This document shows positions 1-8,070 of a stretch of 64,000 nucleotides of DNA, in pieces. The first letter of the stretch is position 1; each line of letters opens with the position of its first letter. Both the position numbers and the translations under genes were made by a program. This DNA is from Paraburkholderia silvatlantica (GTDB taxonomy: Bacteria > Pseudomonadota > Gammaproteobacteria > Burkholderiales > Burkholderiaceae). The stretch spans positions 310,001 through 374,000 of the forward strand of contig NZ_QEOL01000002.1 in assembly GCF_003096715.1 (NCBI RefSeq), given 5' to 3'. Below the pieces are notes generated by a model. That model saw only the letters and a list, made by a program, of their open reading frames with translations, was not told the DNA's origin and did no database searches.

Positions 1-412
1 AACGAGACGCGTTCGTCCATGCCGTGAAAACTGACGCGTGGATACCACACTTTTTTGGAAACCTCTCGTCATACAGAACCCTTTCGTCTCAAATCTCGCT
101 TCCGTTTGGGCGGCGCGTCGTCCGCGGCCCCGTGCGTGCGGGAGCGCCCCGCTGGGCGCGGCCCGGCAGGCTGCGATTCGCCGTGACGCGGGGCAGCGCA
201 ACGCGGCGTCGGCAGCGGCAAACCAGGTTTTATCGGCGGCAAACTAATCCGCCCGATATACCGGCAATAACAGCGCTTATTTTTGGCCATAAAAATGGTC
301 CGCAAAGATGGATCCGCCCAGAACGGCCACGCCTGCGAACGACGAAAAACAAAGCTTTGCCACGAGCGGTTCAGCCGCTCGACACCCTTTTTTGACAAAG
401 ACTGGAGAACCC
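1..412. other. Intergenic region upstream of the porin
   Basis: No convincing gene lies in these 412 bases; the open frames here are short and lack family features. The last 150 bases are clearly more AT-rich than the surroundings. A perfect 6-bp inverted repeat (ATTTTT at 279-284, AAAAAT at 291-296) sits about 120 bases before the porin start and could be a regulator site or part of a 5' leader. A ribosome binding site (GGAGA) precedes the porin ATG at 413. Confidence 0.5.
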
Positions 413-1510
413 ATGAATAAAACGGTCAGCCGCGCGCTGCGCACCACCCTGAAGGCGAGCGCGCTCGCCGCTGTTCTTGCCGCCGCGTCGTCGGCGGCGT
501 TTGCGCAGTCGAGCGTCCAGCTCTACGGCCAGGTCGACGAGTGGGTCGGGGCGACGAAATTTCCGGGCGGCCAGACCGCCTGGAACGTGAGCGGCGGGGG
601 CATGTCCACGTCCTACTGGGGCATGAAGGGATCTGAAGATCTGGGCGGCGGCTACAAGGCGATCTTCACGCTGGAAAGCTTCTTCCGCGCGCAGAACGGC
701 CAGTACGGCCGCTTCGCGGGCGATACGTTCTTCGCGCGCAATGCGTACGTCGGCCTCGAATCGCCGTACGGCACCGTCACGGCGGGGCGCCTGACGACGC
801 AATTGTTCGTCTCGACGATTCTCTTCAACCCGTTCATCGATTCGTACACCTTCTCGCCGATGGTGTATCACGTGTATCTCGGCCTCTCGACGTTTCCGAC
901 CTACACGACCGACCAGGGCGTGGTGGGCGACTCGGGCTGGAACAATGCCGTGCAGTACTCGTCGCCTAACTTCAACGGCCTCTCGGGTTCGGCCATGTAT
1001 GCGTTCGGCAACCAGGCCGGCCAGAACGGCTCGAAGAAGTGGAGCGTGCAGGGCCTGTATTTCCACGGCCCGTTCGCGGCCACGGCTGTCTACCAGTACG
1101 TGAACTTCAACAACACGCCGGGCGACATCGGCAGCATCGTGAGCGGCGACACGACCATCATCGGCCTGAAGAGCCAGGGCGTGGCGCAGGTCGGCCTCTC
1201 GTACGACCTCAAGTACGTGAAGTTCTTCGGCCAGTACATGTACACGGCGAACTGGCAGCAGGTGGGCAGCTGGCACGTGAACACCGCCCAGGGCGGCGTG
1301 ACGGTCCCGGCCGGCCCGGGCACGGTCATGGCGTCGTACGCGTATTCGCGCGACGGCGGCGGCCTGAACCAGACGCGCCAGACGGCCGCCATCGGCTACG
1401 ACTACCCGCTCTCCAAGCGCACGGACGTCTACGCGGCGTACATGTACGACCACTTCGACAACATGTCGAGCGGCCAGACCTACGGCGTGGGCATGCGCGC
1501 GAAGTTCTAG
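413..1510 (+). CDS. Outer membrane porin (Gram-negative porin, OmpC/OpcP type)
   Basis: This is a general diffusion porin expected to form a trimeric 16-strand beta barrel in the outer membrane. The 365-residue product begins with a signal peptide (Lys/Arg start, hydrophobic core, cleavage after AAFAQ near residue 30). It continues with SSVQLYGQVDEWVG, the typical first strand of the Burkholderia porin family, and ends in a C-terminal phenylalanine (RAKF), the outer-membrane assembly signal. Length matches the family. An upstream in-frame ATG at 308 is rejected because GGAGA lies just before 413 and the signal peptide starts there. It is monocistronic, with a terminator downstream. Substrate specificity cannot be read from the sequence. 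Confidence 0.95.
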   Translation: MNKTVSRALRTTLKASALAAVLAAASSAAFAQSSVQLYGQVDEWVGATKFPGGQTAWNVSGGGMSTSYWGMKGSEDLGGGYKAIFTLESFFRAQNGQYGRFAGDTFFARNAYVGLESPYGTVTAGRLTTQLFVSTILFNPFIDSYTFSPMVYHVYLGLSTFPTYTTDQGVVGDSGWNNAVQYSSPNFNGLSGSAMYAFGNQAGQNGSKKWSVQGLYFHGPFAATAVYQYVNFNNTPGDIGSIVSGDTTIIGLKSQGVAQVGLSYDLKYVKFFGQYMYTANWQQVGSWHVNTAQGGVTVPAGPGTVMASYAYSRDGGGLNQTRQTAAIGYDYPLSKRTDVYAAYMYDHFDNMSSGQTYGVGMRAKF

Positions 1511-1544
1511 GCCGCGCAGCCCGCAAGGTCGAGGTTCGACGCGA

Positions 1545-1577
1545 AAACCCCGCGCTGCGTGCAGTGCGGGTTTTTTG
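1545..1577 (+). terminator. Rho-independent terminator after the porin
   Basis: A GC-rich hairpin (arms around AACCCCGCGCTGC and GCAGTGCGGGTT, with one bulge or mismatch) is followed by six T residues. It lies 35 bases after the porin stop codon. Confidence 0.8.
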
Positions 1578-1705
1578 CTTTCTGGACCGTCCGACGCAAA
1601 GCGCGGTGAAGCGTGCCTGTGCGTTTGAACACCCGCACTTGATAAAACGAGGAAAATATCGTCGATTGATTCCCGTTTATTTATGTTCGAATTGAAGGCC
1701 GCGCA

Positions 1706-2680
1706 ATGGATACCCTCGTCAGCATGAAAGTGTTCCGCCAGGTGGTGGAGGCGGGCAGCTTCGTCGCGGCGGCCGAGCGCATGAACATGTCGGCCGCGAT
1801 GGCGAGCAAGCATGTGATGCATCTGGAGCAGCAGCTCGGCGCGCGGCTGTTGAACCGCACCACGCGCCGCGTCGCGCCCACCGAGGCGGGGCGCGAGTAC
1901 TACGAGCGAGTGGCCCTGGCGCTCACCGAACTCGACGAGGCCGGCCAGGCGGTGGGCGCGGCGAGCGTGGTGCCGCAGGGGCGGTTGCGCGTGTCGTCGC
2001 TCACGGCGTTCGGGCTGCGTCATGTGATGGGGGCGGTGGCCGACTACGCCGCCGGGCATCCGCAGGTGACCGTCGACATCACGCTGTCCGACCGCGTGGT
2101 CGAGCTGATCGACGAGGGCTTCGACGTGGCGATCCGCGCCGCGCCGTCGGGGCTCAAGTCGTCTTCGCTGATCGCGCGGCCGCTCGCCACCGCGCATATC
2201 GTGCTGTGCGCCTCGCCCGCGTACCTGCGCCGCCACGGCGCGCCGAAAACCGTGGCCGATCTCGCGCGGCACAACTTCGTTCAGTACGCGGGGGCTTCGG
2301 CCCAGGAACTCGCACCGTTCGCAGAGGGCGCGGGCGGGGTGAAGCCGAAGCCGGGCGGCAACCTCATCGTCAATCACCTGGAAGCGCTGCGCGTGGTGGT
2401 GCTGCAAGGCGGCGGGCTGTCGATGCTCGGCACCGAGGTGGTGGGCGACGATATCGCCGAGGGGCGCCTCGTGCCGCTGCTCGTCGACGCGCTGCCGCCG
2501 CGCGAGCTGCCGATCTACGCCGTGTATGCGAGCCGCCGCCATCTCTCGGCGAAGGTGCGCTCGTTCGTCGATTTCCTGGCCGCGCGCTTTTCGGAGCGCG
2601 AGCTCTGGCCGGGCGTCGAGGCGATCCGCGCGGCGGCGCTCGATGCCGACGCCGCACGCATTGCGTCCGCCCGGCGCTGA
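1706..2680 (+). CDS. LysR-family transcriptional regulator
   Basis: A 324-residue DNA-binding regulator. The N-terminal winged helix-turn-helix spans about residues 1-60 (MDTLVSMKVFRQVVEAGSF, then the recognition region with AMASKHVMHLEQQLGARLLNR), followed by a periplasmic-binding-protein-like effector domain from about residue 90. It resembles the CrgA/DmlR-type LysR subfamily. It is separated from the porin by the porin terminator and is convergent with the nitronate monooxygenase gene, so its target is not obvious from position. The 3' end carries an Ala/Arg-rich tail. Confidence 0.9.
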   Translation: MDTLVSMKVFRQVVEAGSFVAAAERMNMSAAMASKHVMHLEQQLGARLLNRTTRRVAPTEAGREYYERVALALTELDEAGQAVGAASVVPQGRLRVSSLTAFGLRHVMGAVADYAAGHPQVTVDITLSDRVVELIDEGFDVAIRAAPSGLKSSSLIARPLATAHIVLCASPAYLRRHGAPKTVADLARHNFVQYAGASAQELAPFAEGAGGVKPKPGGNLIVNHLEALRVVVLQGGGLSMLGTEVVGDDIAEGRLVPLLVDALPPRELPIYAVYASRRHLSAKVRSFVDFLAARFSERELWPGVEAIRAAALDADAARIASARR

Positions 2681-2698
2681 AAGCGGGCCCGCCTGGGC

Positions 2699-3664
2699 TC
2701 AGCGGCCCATGCCCAGGCGCGCCTTCGTCGCCTCGTACTCGCGCTTCAGACGCGCCACGAGATCCGCCACGCAGGGCACATCGTCCATCAAGCCCACGGC
2801 CTGGCCCGCACCCCACACGTCTTTCCACGCCTTTGCCTTCGAGGTGCCCGCGCCGAAATCCATCTTCGACTTGTCGGACTCGGGCAGCGCATCCGGATCG
2901 AGCCCGGCGTTCACGATGCTCTCGCGGATGTAGTTGCCGTGCACGCCCGTGAAGAGGTTCGTGTAGACGATGTCCGCGGCCTTCGCTTCGAGAATGGCGT
3001 GCTTGTAGTCGTCCACGGCGTGCGCCTCTTTCGTCGCGATGAACCGCGTGCCCATGTAGGCAAGGTCCGCGCCCATGGCCTGGGCGGCGAGGATCGAGCC
3101 GCCGTTGGCGATCGCGCCGGAAAGCACGATCGGGCCGTCGAAGATGCGCCGCACTTCGCCCACCAGCGCGAACGGCGAGATCGTACCCGCATGGCCGCCC
3201 GCGCCCGCGGCCACGAGGATCAGGCCGTCCACGCCCGCTTCGAGCGCCTTGGCGGCGTGGCGCAGGTTGATGACGTCGTGCAGCACGATGCCGCCATAGC
3301 TGTGCACCGCGTCGAGCAGTTCGCGCGGCGGTGCGCGCAGGCTCGTGATGAAGATCGGCACGTGGTGCTCGACGCACACGCGCACGTCGTGCTCGAGCCG
3401 CGCATTCGACTGATGCACGATCTGGTTGACCGCAATCGGCCCGATGACGGCCTCGGGGTTCTCGCTCTTGTGCGCGGTGAGTGCCTCCCTGATCTGCGTG
3501 AGCCAGATGCCCAGTTCCTCGGCGGGGCGTGCGTTGAGCGCCGGAAACGCGCCGACGATGCCCGCCTTGCACTGCGCGAGCACCAGTTCCGGATAGCTGA
3601 CGATGAACATCGGCGAGCCCACCACGGGCAGCGCGAGGTTTTGCAGGACGGCGGGGAGTGCCAT
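2699..3664 (-). CDS. Nitronate monooxygenase (2-nitropropane dioxygenase family)
   Basis: An FMN-dependent TIM-barrel enzyme expected to oxidise propionate 3-nitronate or other alkyl nitronates in the cytoplasm. The 321-residue product has the family's PVVGSPMFIVSYPELV start, an internal phosphate/FMN-binding stretch (AAGAGGHAGTISPFALVGEV) and ANGGSILAAQAMGADLAYMGTRF. I choose the ATG at 3664 rather than 3724 because AAGGAGA lies 6-12 bases before it and the extra 20 residues are not family-like. A perfect 9-bp dyad lies about 80-110 bases upstream. Related members act on other substrates, so the exact reaction is inferred. Confidence 0.9.
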   Translation of the reverse strand: MALPAVLQNLALPVVGSPMFIVSYPELVLAQCKAGIVGAFPALNARPAEELGIWLTQIREALTAHKSENPEAVIGPIAVNQIVHQSNARLEHDVRVCVEHHVPIFITSLRAPPRELLDAVHSYGGIVLHDVINLRHAAKALEAGVDGLILVAAGAGGHAGTISPFALVGEVRRIFDGPIVLSGAIANGGSILAAQAMGADLAYMGTRFIATKEAHAVDDYKHAILEAKAADIVYTNLFTGVHGNYIRESIVNAGLDPDALPESDKSKMDFGAGTSKAKAWKDVWGAGQAVGLMDDVPCVADLVARLKREYEATKARLGMGR

Positions 3665-3983
3665 GGGGAGGTCTCCTTGCGGCGCTTCGATAGATGGCGG
3701 GGCGCGCGAACGCGGCGCCGCCATTGACCAGGTGCGATATAGAAGGGCCTGTTATTGGCGTAAACAGGCCCTAACTTGATAAGGCTCAATCGCGCCAGGA
3801 ATTGCGCGGGATAGCGATCGCGAAAACTGCCGTTCGATTATAGGCTTGGGGTCGATCGGGCATCGCGCGCGTGGTATTCGAGGGAGTGCTCGGTTTCTAC
3901 CACTGCGAGCCCAAAAGCACATTTTCGAGCTGCGCTCGCCTCATACAATGACCGCAGACCAACAAACACAAGAGACTAGCCCC
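3665..3983. other. Divergent intergenic region
   Basis: This 319-base gap separates the divergent nitronate monooxygenase and haloacetate-dehalogenase-like genes. Besides the 9-bp dyad at 3745-3771 I see no gene and no clear sigma-70 promoter. If translation of the hydrolase starts at the alternative ATG at 3948 the gap shortens by 36 bases. Confidence 0.4.
3745..3771 (-). promoter_or_regulatory. Candidate operator: 9-bp perfect dyad upstream of nitronate monooxygenase
   Basis: GGGCCTGTT at 3745-3753 is repeated inverted as AACAGGCCC at 3763-3771 with a 9-base spacer. It lies 81-107 bases upstream of the minus-strand start at 3664. A dyad of this size fits a dimeric repressor or activator site. 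Which protein binds is unknown. Confidence 0.4.
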
Positions 3984-4877
3984 ATGCCCTTCGACGGATT
4001 CCAGCCTTTCACCGTTCGCACTGCGGGCGGCGTAGACATCTGCGGCGTGAAGGGCGGCGAAGGACCGCCGCTATTGCTGCTGCACGGCCATCCGCAGACG
4101 CATATGATCTGGCACCGCTGCGCTTCCTCGCTCGCGCAGCACTTCACCGTCGTCGCGACGGATCTGCGCGGCTACGGCGCCTCCTCGAAACCGGCCAGCG
4201 ACGCCACGCACGCCGCCTATTCGAAGCGCGCGATGGCGGCCGATCAGGTCGAAGTCATGCGCCACTTCGGCCACGAGCGTTTTCTCGTGTGCGCCCACGA
4301 CCGCGGCGCGCGCGTGGCGCACCGCATGGCGCTCGATCACGCCGGCGCCGTCGAGCGGCTCATGCTGCTCGACATCGCGCCCACGCTCGCCATGTACGAG
4401 CAGACCGACCGCGAGTTCGCCACGCTCTACTTCCACTGGTTCTTCCTGATCCAGCCCGAGCCGCTGCCGGAAACGCTCATCGAAGCGAACCCCGACGTCT
4501 ACATCGAGCGCGTCATGGGCAGCCGCCACGCGGGTCTCGCACCCTTCGCGCCGAAGGCGCTGGGCGCCTACCGCGCGGCGCTGCGCCAGCCGGGCGCCGT
4601 ACACGCGATGTGCGAGGACTACCGCGCCTCGGCGACCATCGACCTCGAGCACGACCGCGCCGACCTCGAGCGCGGCAACAAGGTGGCGTGCCCGCTGCGC
4701 GTGCTGTGGGGCGAGCACGGCGTGATCGAGCGCTGCTTCGACCCGCTCGCCGAATGGCGCAAGGTGGCGCGCGACGTGAGCGGGCGCGCGCTGCCGTGCG
4801 GCCATTACATTCCCGAGGAGGCGAGCGAGGCGCTGGTCGCGGAGATGCTGGCCTTCTTCGAGACCACGGAGCCGTGA
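3984..4877 (+). CDS. Alpha/beta hydrolase, haloacetate (fluoroacetate) dehalogenase-like
   Basis: The 297-residue product is a cytoplasmic alpha/beta hydrolase of the haloacetate dehalogenase group, which removes halide from 2-haloacetates through an ester on an Asp. Residues equivalent to those known in fluoroacetate dehalogenases are all visible: nucleophile D106 with R107 and R110 (CAHDRGARVAHR), halide-pocket H151/W152 (LYFHWFF) and Y213 (CEDYRA), and general base H274 (CGHYIPEE). The oxyanion motif HGHPQTH is at 34-40. Their spacing matches the known enzymes to within a few residues. The start at 3984 gives the usual family N-terminus; ATG 3948 is an alternative. Actual substrate is not proven, as relatives include epoxide hydrolases. 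Confidence 0.85.
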   Translation: MPFDGFQPFTVRTAGGVDICGVKGGEGPPLLLLHGHPQTHMIWHRCASSLAQHFTVVATDLRGYGASSKPASDATHAAYSKRAMAADQVEVMRHFGHERFLVCAHDRGARVAHRMALDHAGAVERLMLLDIAPTLAMYEQTDREFATLYFHWFFLIQPEPLPETLIEANPDVYIERVMGSRHAGLAPFAPKALGAYRAALRQPGAVHAMCEDYRASATIDLEHDRADLERGNKVACPLRVLWGEHGVIERCFDPLAEWRKVARDVSGRALPCGHYIPEEASEALVAEMLAFFETTEP

Positions 4878-4910
4878 CGGGCCACCGTGTCGGGCTGCGG
4901 CGCTTCGGCT

Positions 4911-5384
4911 TCAGTTCAGCGGCGGCAGGCGGCGCGGCACCGGCGTGGACTTGACGATGGCTGTGCTGGTTTCGGCGCGCTCGGTAACTTTCGCGAGAAT
5001 CTCGTCGAGCTGTTCGATCGAATGCAGATACAGCCGGGCAATGAAGCAGTCGTCGCCCGTGACCTTGTCGCACTCGACGAACTCGGGAATGCGCCGCAGC
5101 ACCTCTTCCACCAGATGCAACTGTCCGGGCAGCGGCTTCACGCGCACGATGGCCTGCAAGGTGTAGCCGAGCGCGCGCGGATCGATCTGCACCGTATAGC
5201 CGCCGATCACGCCTTGCGCTTCGAGCCGGTGCAGCCGCTCGGACGTGCTCGGCGCCGAAAGCCCCACGTGCCTCGCCAGTTCGGCGACGCTCGCGCGGGC
5301 GTTCTCGGCGAGCGCCGCGAGCAGCATGCGGTCGATGTCGTCGAGCGGGGCCGCGGGGGGCGTTGGGTTCGTGCGTCGGTTCAT
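4911..5384 (-). CDS. Lrp/AsnC-family transcriptional regulator
   Basis: A 157-residue regulator with an N-terminal helix-turn-helix (LDDIDRMLLAALAENARASV ... LSAPSTSERLHRLEAQGVI, about residues 14-65) and a C-terminal RAM ligand-binding domain (PGQLHLVEEVLRRIPEFVECDKVTGDDCFIARLYL region). It is transcribed divergently from the EamA transporter 159 bases away. Lrp-type regulators often control an adjacent amino-acid exporter, so control of that gene is a reasonable inference. I use the internal ATG at 5384, which gives the normal family length; an upstream in-frame start at 5429 would add 15 atypical residues. Confidence 0.9.
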   Translation of the reverse strand: MNRRTNPTPPAAPLDDIDRMLLAALAENARASVAELARHVGLSAPSTSERLHRLEAQGVIGGYTVQIDPRALGYTLQAIVRVKPLPGQLHLVEEVLRRIPEFVECDKVTGDDCFIARLYLHSIEQLDEILAKVTERAETSTAIVKSTPVPRRLPPLN

Positions 5385-5543
5385 GATTGCGCGGGTGCTC
5401 CGCCAGATGGGCCGTTCAATCGAAGGCAAGGGCTGCCTCCCGCCTAAGTTTAGCCATGTATTCCTCGCCCTGCAGCCGATAAACTGGTTGGCAGATGCGA
5501 AGGGCCGCGTGCCATTCGTCCGTTAGAACGAGGATGCAAGCTC

Positions 5544-6452
5544 ATGTCTTCCACCACTCCTGAAATTCGCCGCGGCGCCGCCGAGATGGTCGTCGCGATG
5601 CTGATGTCCGGCACCATCGGCTGGCTCGTGGTCGCCTCGCGGCAGGCCCCGATCAACATCGCCTTTTTGCGGTGCGTGCTGGGCGGCGCCACGCTCATGC
5701 TCGTTTGCGCCGCACTTGGCCTGCTGCGCCGCAAGTATCTGCCGCCGCGCACGTTCGCGCTCGCCGTGCTGGGGGGCGCGGCCATCGTCGCGAACTGGGT
5801 GTTGCTGTTCGCCGCCTATTCGCGTGCTTCGATCTCCATGGCCACGGCCGTCTACAACACGCAGCCGTTCATGCTGGTGGGCCTGGGCGTGGTCATTTTG
5901 CGCGAGCGCGTGAGCGCTTCGACGGTTGCGTGGCTGGCGGTGGCCTTCCTCGGCCTCGTGTGCGTGGTCGAGGTGCAGCCGGCCGTGCTCGCGGTGCCCG
6001 GAGAGTATCTGCAGGGCGTGGCCTACGCGGCGGGCGCGGCGTTTCTGTACGCGATCTCGTCGATCATCACGCGGCATCTGAAGGGCACGCCGCCTCACCT
6101 CATCGCGCTCGTGCAGCTCGCGTTCGGCGCGCTCGCGCTCGCACCGTTCATCCACTACGGCACGCTGCCGGCCACGCCGCTGCGCTGGGCGCAGCTCGTC
6201 ACGCTCGGCATCGTGCATACGGGCATCATGTACGTACTGCTCTACGGTGCGATCCAGAAGCTGCCCACGGCGATGACGGGCGCGCTCTCGTTCATCTATC
6301 CCGTGGTCGCGATCCTCGTGGACTGGTTCGCGTTCGGCCAGCGTCTCGCGTGGATCCAGGTCGTGGGTGCCGCGCTCATCCTGGTCGCGGCGGCAGGCGT
6401 GAACCTCGGCTGGCGGATCGTGCCGCAGCGGCGCAGCGCGCGTTCGGCCTGA
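5544..6452 (+). CDS. EamA/DMT-family transporter
   Basis: A 302-residue inner-membrane protein of the drug/metabolite transporter superfamily with about ten hydrophobic segments in two EamA repeats (roughly residues 15-140 and 160-290). The repeats are marked by FLRCVLGGATLMLVCAALGLL early and AMTGALSFIYPVVAILVDWF late. Such proteins usually export amino acids or small metabolites. It faces an Lrp/AsnC regulator across a 159-base divergent gap, which suggests amino-acid-responsive export. The substrate cannot be read from the sequence. Confidence 0.9.
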   Translation: MSSTTPEIRRGAAEMVVAMLMSGTIGWLVVASRQAPINIAFLRCVLGGATLMLVCAALGLLRRKYLPPRTFALAVLGGAAIVANWVLLFAAYSRASISMATAVYNTQPFMLVGLGVVILRERVSASTVAWLAVAFLGLVCVVEVQPAVLAVPGEYLQGVAYAAGAAFLYAISSIITRHLKGTPPHLIALVQLAFGALALAPFIHYGTLPATPLRWAQLVTLGIVHTGIMYVLLYGAIQKLPTAMTGALSFIYPVVAILVDWFAFGQRLAWIQVVGAALILVAAAGVNLGWRIVPQRRSARSA

Positions 6453-6554
6453 GGCGTAGCGAACGCGGCAGCGCCGGCGCTGCGCTGCGGCATGCGGCAG
6501 TTGGCGCGTGGGCAGCATAATGTCGCGATTCGAATCCGCGACTCCCTGCCCCTC

Positions 6555-7856
6555 ATGACGCATCCGCACGTCCCACGGGACGAAGCCGAACTCACGCGCG
6601 CCAAGCGCCAGGCGCTGGCGTTCCTGCTGGTGGCGGCGCTCGTCTTCGCCGGCACGGCACTCTTTTTCCCGCCAGGCGTCATGACGGACGGCGTCAAGTC
6701 CGTGAGCGAAGCCGCCATGGTCGGCGGGCTCGCCGACTGGTTCGCGGTGGTCGCGCTGTTCCGGCGCGTCCCGATTCCGTTCGTTTCGGCGCATACGGGC
6801 GTGATTCCGCGCAACAAGGAGCGCATCGCCGACGAGCTTGCCGCCTTCGTGCGCGACAAGTTTCTCGATGTGGGTTCGCTGGTCGGGCTGATCCGGCGCC
6901 ACGATCCGGTGGCGCGGCTTTCCGGCTGGCTCACCGCGCCGCAGAATGCGCGGCGCCTGGGCGACTACGCGGTGCGCATGATGTCGGGCGTGCTCGGCCT
7001 CACCGACGACGCGCGCATCCAGAGCTTCATCCGCGACAGCCTGCACGCGGCGCTCGCGCGCGTCGATTTCTCAAAGTCGGCGGGTGCGATTCTCGACACG
7101 CTCACCCGTGACGGCCGCCACCAGGAGCTGCTCGACCAGATGCTCGAGCAGCTCGCCGTGCTGTTGCGCGACGACGGTACGCGCGCGTTCGTCGCGTCGG
7201 CCATCGTCGACTGGCTCAAGAGCGATTACCCGACAACCGAGAGGTTTTTGCCCAGCGAGTGGATCGGCGAGAGCGGCGCGCGCGTGGTGGAAAGCGCCGT
7301 GAACCGGCTGCTGCTGCAGGTGAGCGAGGATCGCCAACACCATCTGCGCCAGAAGTTCGACGAGGTCGTGGAAAAGCTGATCGCGAAGCTCAAGAGCGAT
7401 CCGGCGTTCCTGCGCAAGGGCGAGGAGCTCAAGGCGAGCCTGCGCGAGGGCGGCGCGCTCAACGACTACACGCGCGCACTGTGGGACAGCCTGCGCGCGT
7501 GGCTGCGCGACGATCTGGAGCGCGAAGACTCGGCGCTGCACGCGAAGGTCGCCGCAACGGGCCAGTGGCTCGGCGAGACGCTCGCCGCCGACGCCGACCT
7601 GCGCGCCTCGCTCAGCGGCCATCTCGAAGACGCCGCGCGCGCCATGGCGCCCGACTTTGCGCGGTACCTCACGCATCACATTCGCGACACCGTGAAAAAC
7701 TGGGATACGCGCGAGACGGCGCGGCTCATCGAGTTGAAGATCGGCAAGGATCTGCAGAAAATCCGCGTGAACGGCACGGTGATCGGCGGCGCGATCGGGC
7801 TCGGACTCTACCTGTGCTCGCATCTGTTCGAGCTTGTGCGGCTCAAGCTCGGGTAG
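6555..7856 (+). CDS. DUF445 family membrane protein
   Basis: A 433-residue protein of the DUF445 family, whose function is not established. It has a hydrophobic N-terminal segment (ALAFLLVAALVFAGTALFF, about residues 17-35), then the conserved SEAAMVGGLADWFAVVALFR stretch and a long charged helical region. A C-terminal membrane segment follows (about residues 405-430), giving a hairpin-like topology with a large soluble middle. The ATG at 6555 is preferred by similarity to the usual N-terminus; 6492 is an alternative and neither has a strong ribosome binding site. It appears monocistronic, ending 152 bases before a strong terminator. Confidence 0.85.
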   Translation: MTHPHVPRDEAELTRAKRQALAFLLVAALVFAGTALFFPPGVMTDGVKSVSEAAMVGGLADWFAVVALFRRVPIPFVSAHTGVIPRNKERIADELAAFVRDKFLDVGSLVGLIRRHDPVARLSGWLTAPQNARRLGDYAVRMMSGVLGLTDDARIQSFIRDSLHAALARVDFSKSAGAILDTLTRDGRHQELLDQMLEQLAVLLRDDGTRAFVASAIVDWLKSDYPTTERFLPSEWIGESGARVVESAVNRLLLQVSEDRQHHLRQKFDEVVEKLIAKLKSDPAFLRKGEELKASLREGGALNDYTRALWDSLRAWLRDDLEREDSALHAKVAATGQWLGETLAADADLRASLSGHLEDAARAMAPDFARYLTHHIRDTVKNWDTRETARLIELKIGKDLQKIRVNGTVIGGAIGLGLYLCSHLFELVRLKLG

Positions 7857-8007
7857 TGAGATCGATTCGGATTCCAGATGAATGAATCGTGCGACAGTGC
7901 GCCAAGCCTGCGTTCGTAGGTCATCTGTAGGGAAATCACTGATGCTTCGGGAATTTTGGCGCGAGTATCATGCCCTCGACAGTTTGATCACGTCAGAGCT
8001 AATTCGA

Positions 8008-8040
8008 ACGCTCGTCCGGAAACGGACGAGCGTTTTTTTT
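8008..8040 (+). terminator. Strong Rho-independent terminator
   Basis: A perfect 11-bp stem (ACGCTCGTCCG and CGGACGAGCGT) with a GAAA loop is followed by seven or more T residues. It can end DUF445 transcription or a separate short transcript from the 7857-8007 gap. It lacks a comparable T-run on the other strand, so it acts on the plus strand. Confidence 0.9.
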
Positions 8041-8070
8041 GCACCTTTCCCGCTTTTCCCTGCAGCCCGG

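Noticed and set aside
371..2542. A 723-codon minus-strand frame opposite the porin and LysR gene
   Set aside because: Antisense shadow crossing a terminator and two recognisable genes.
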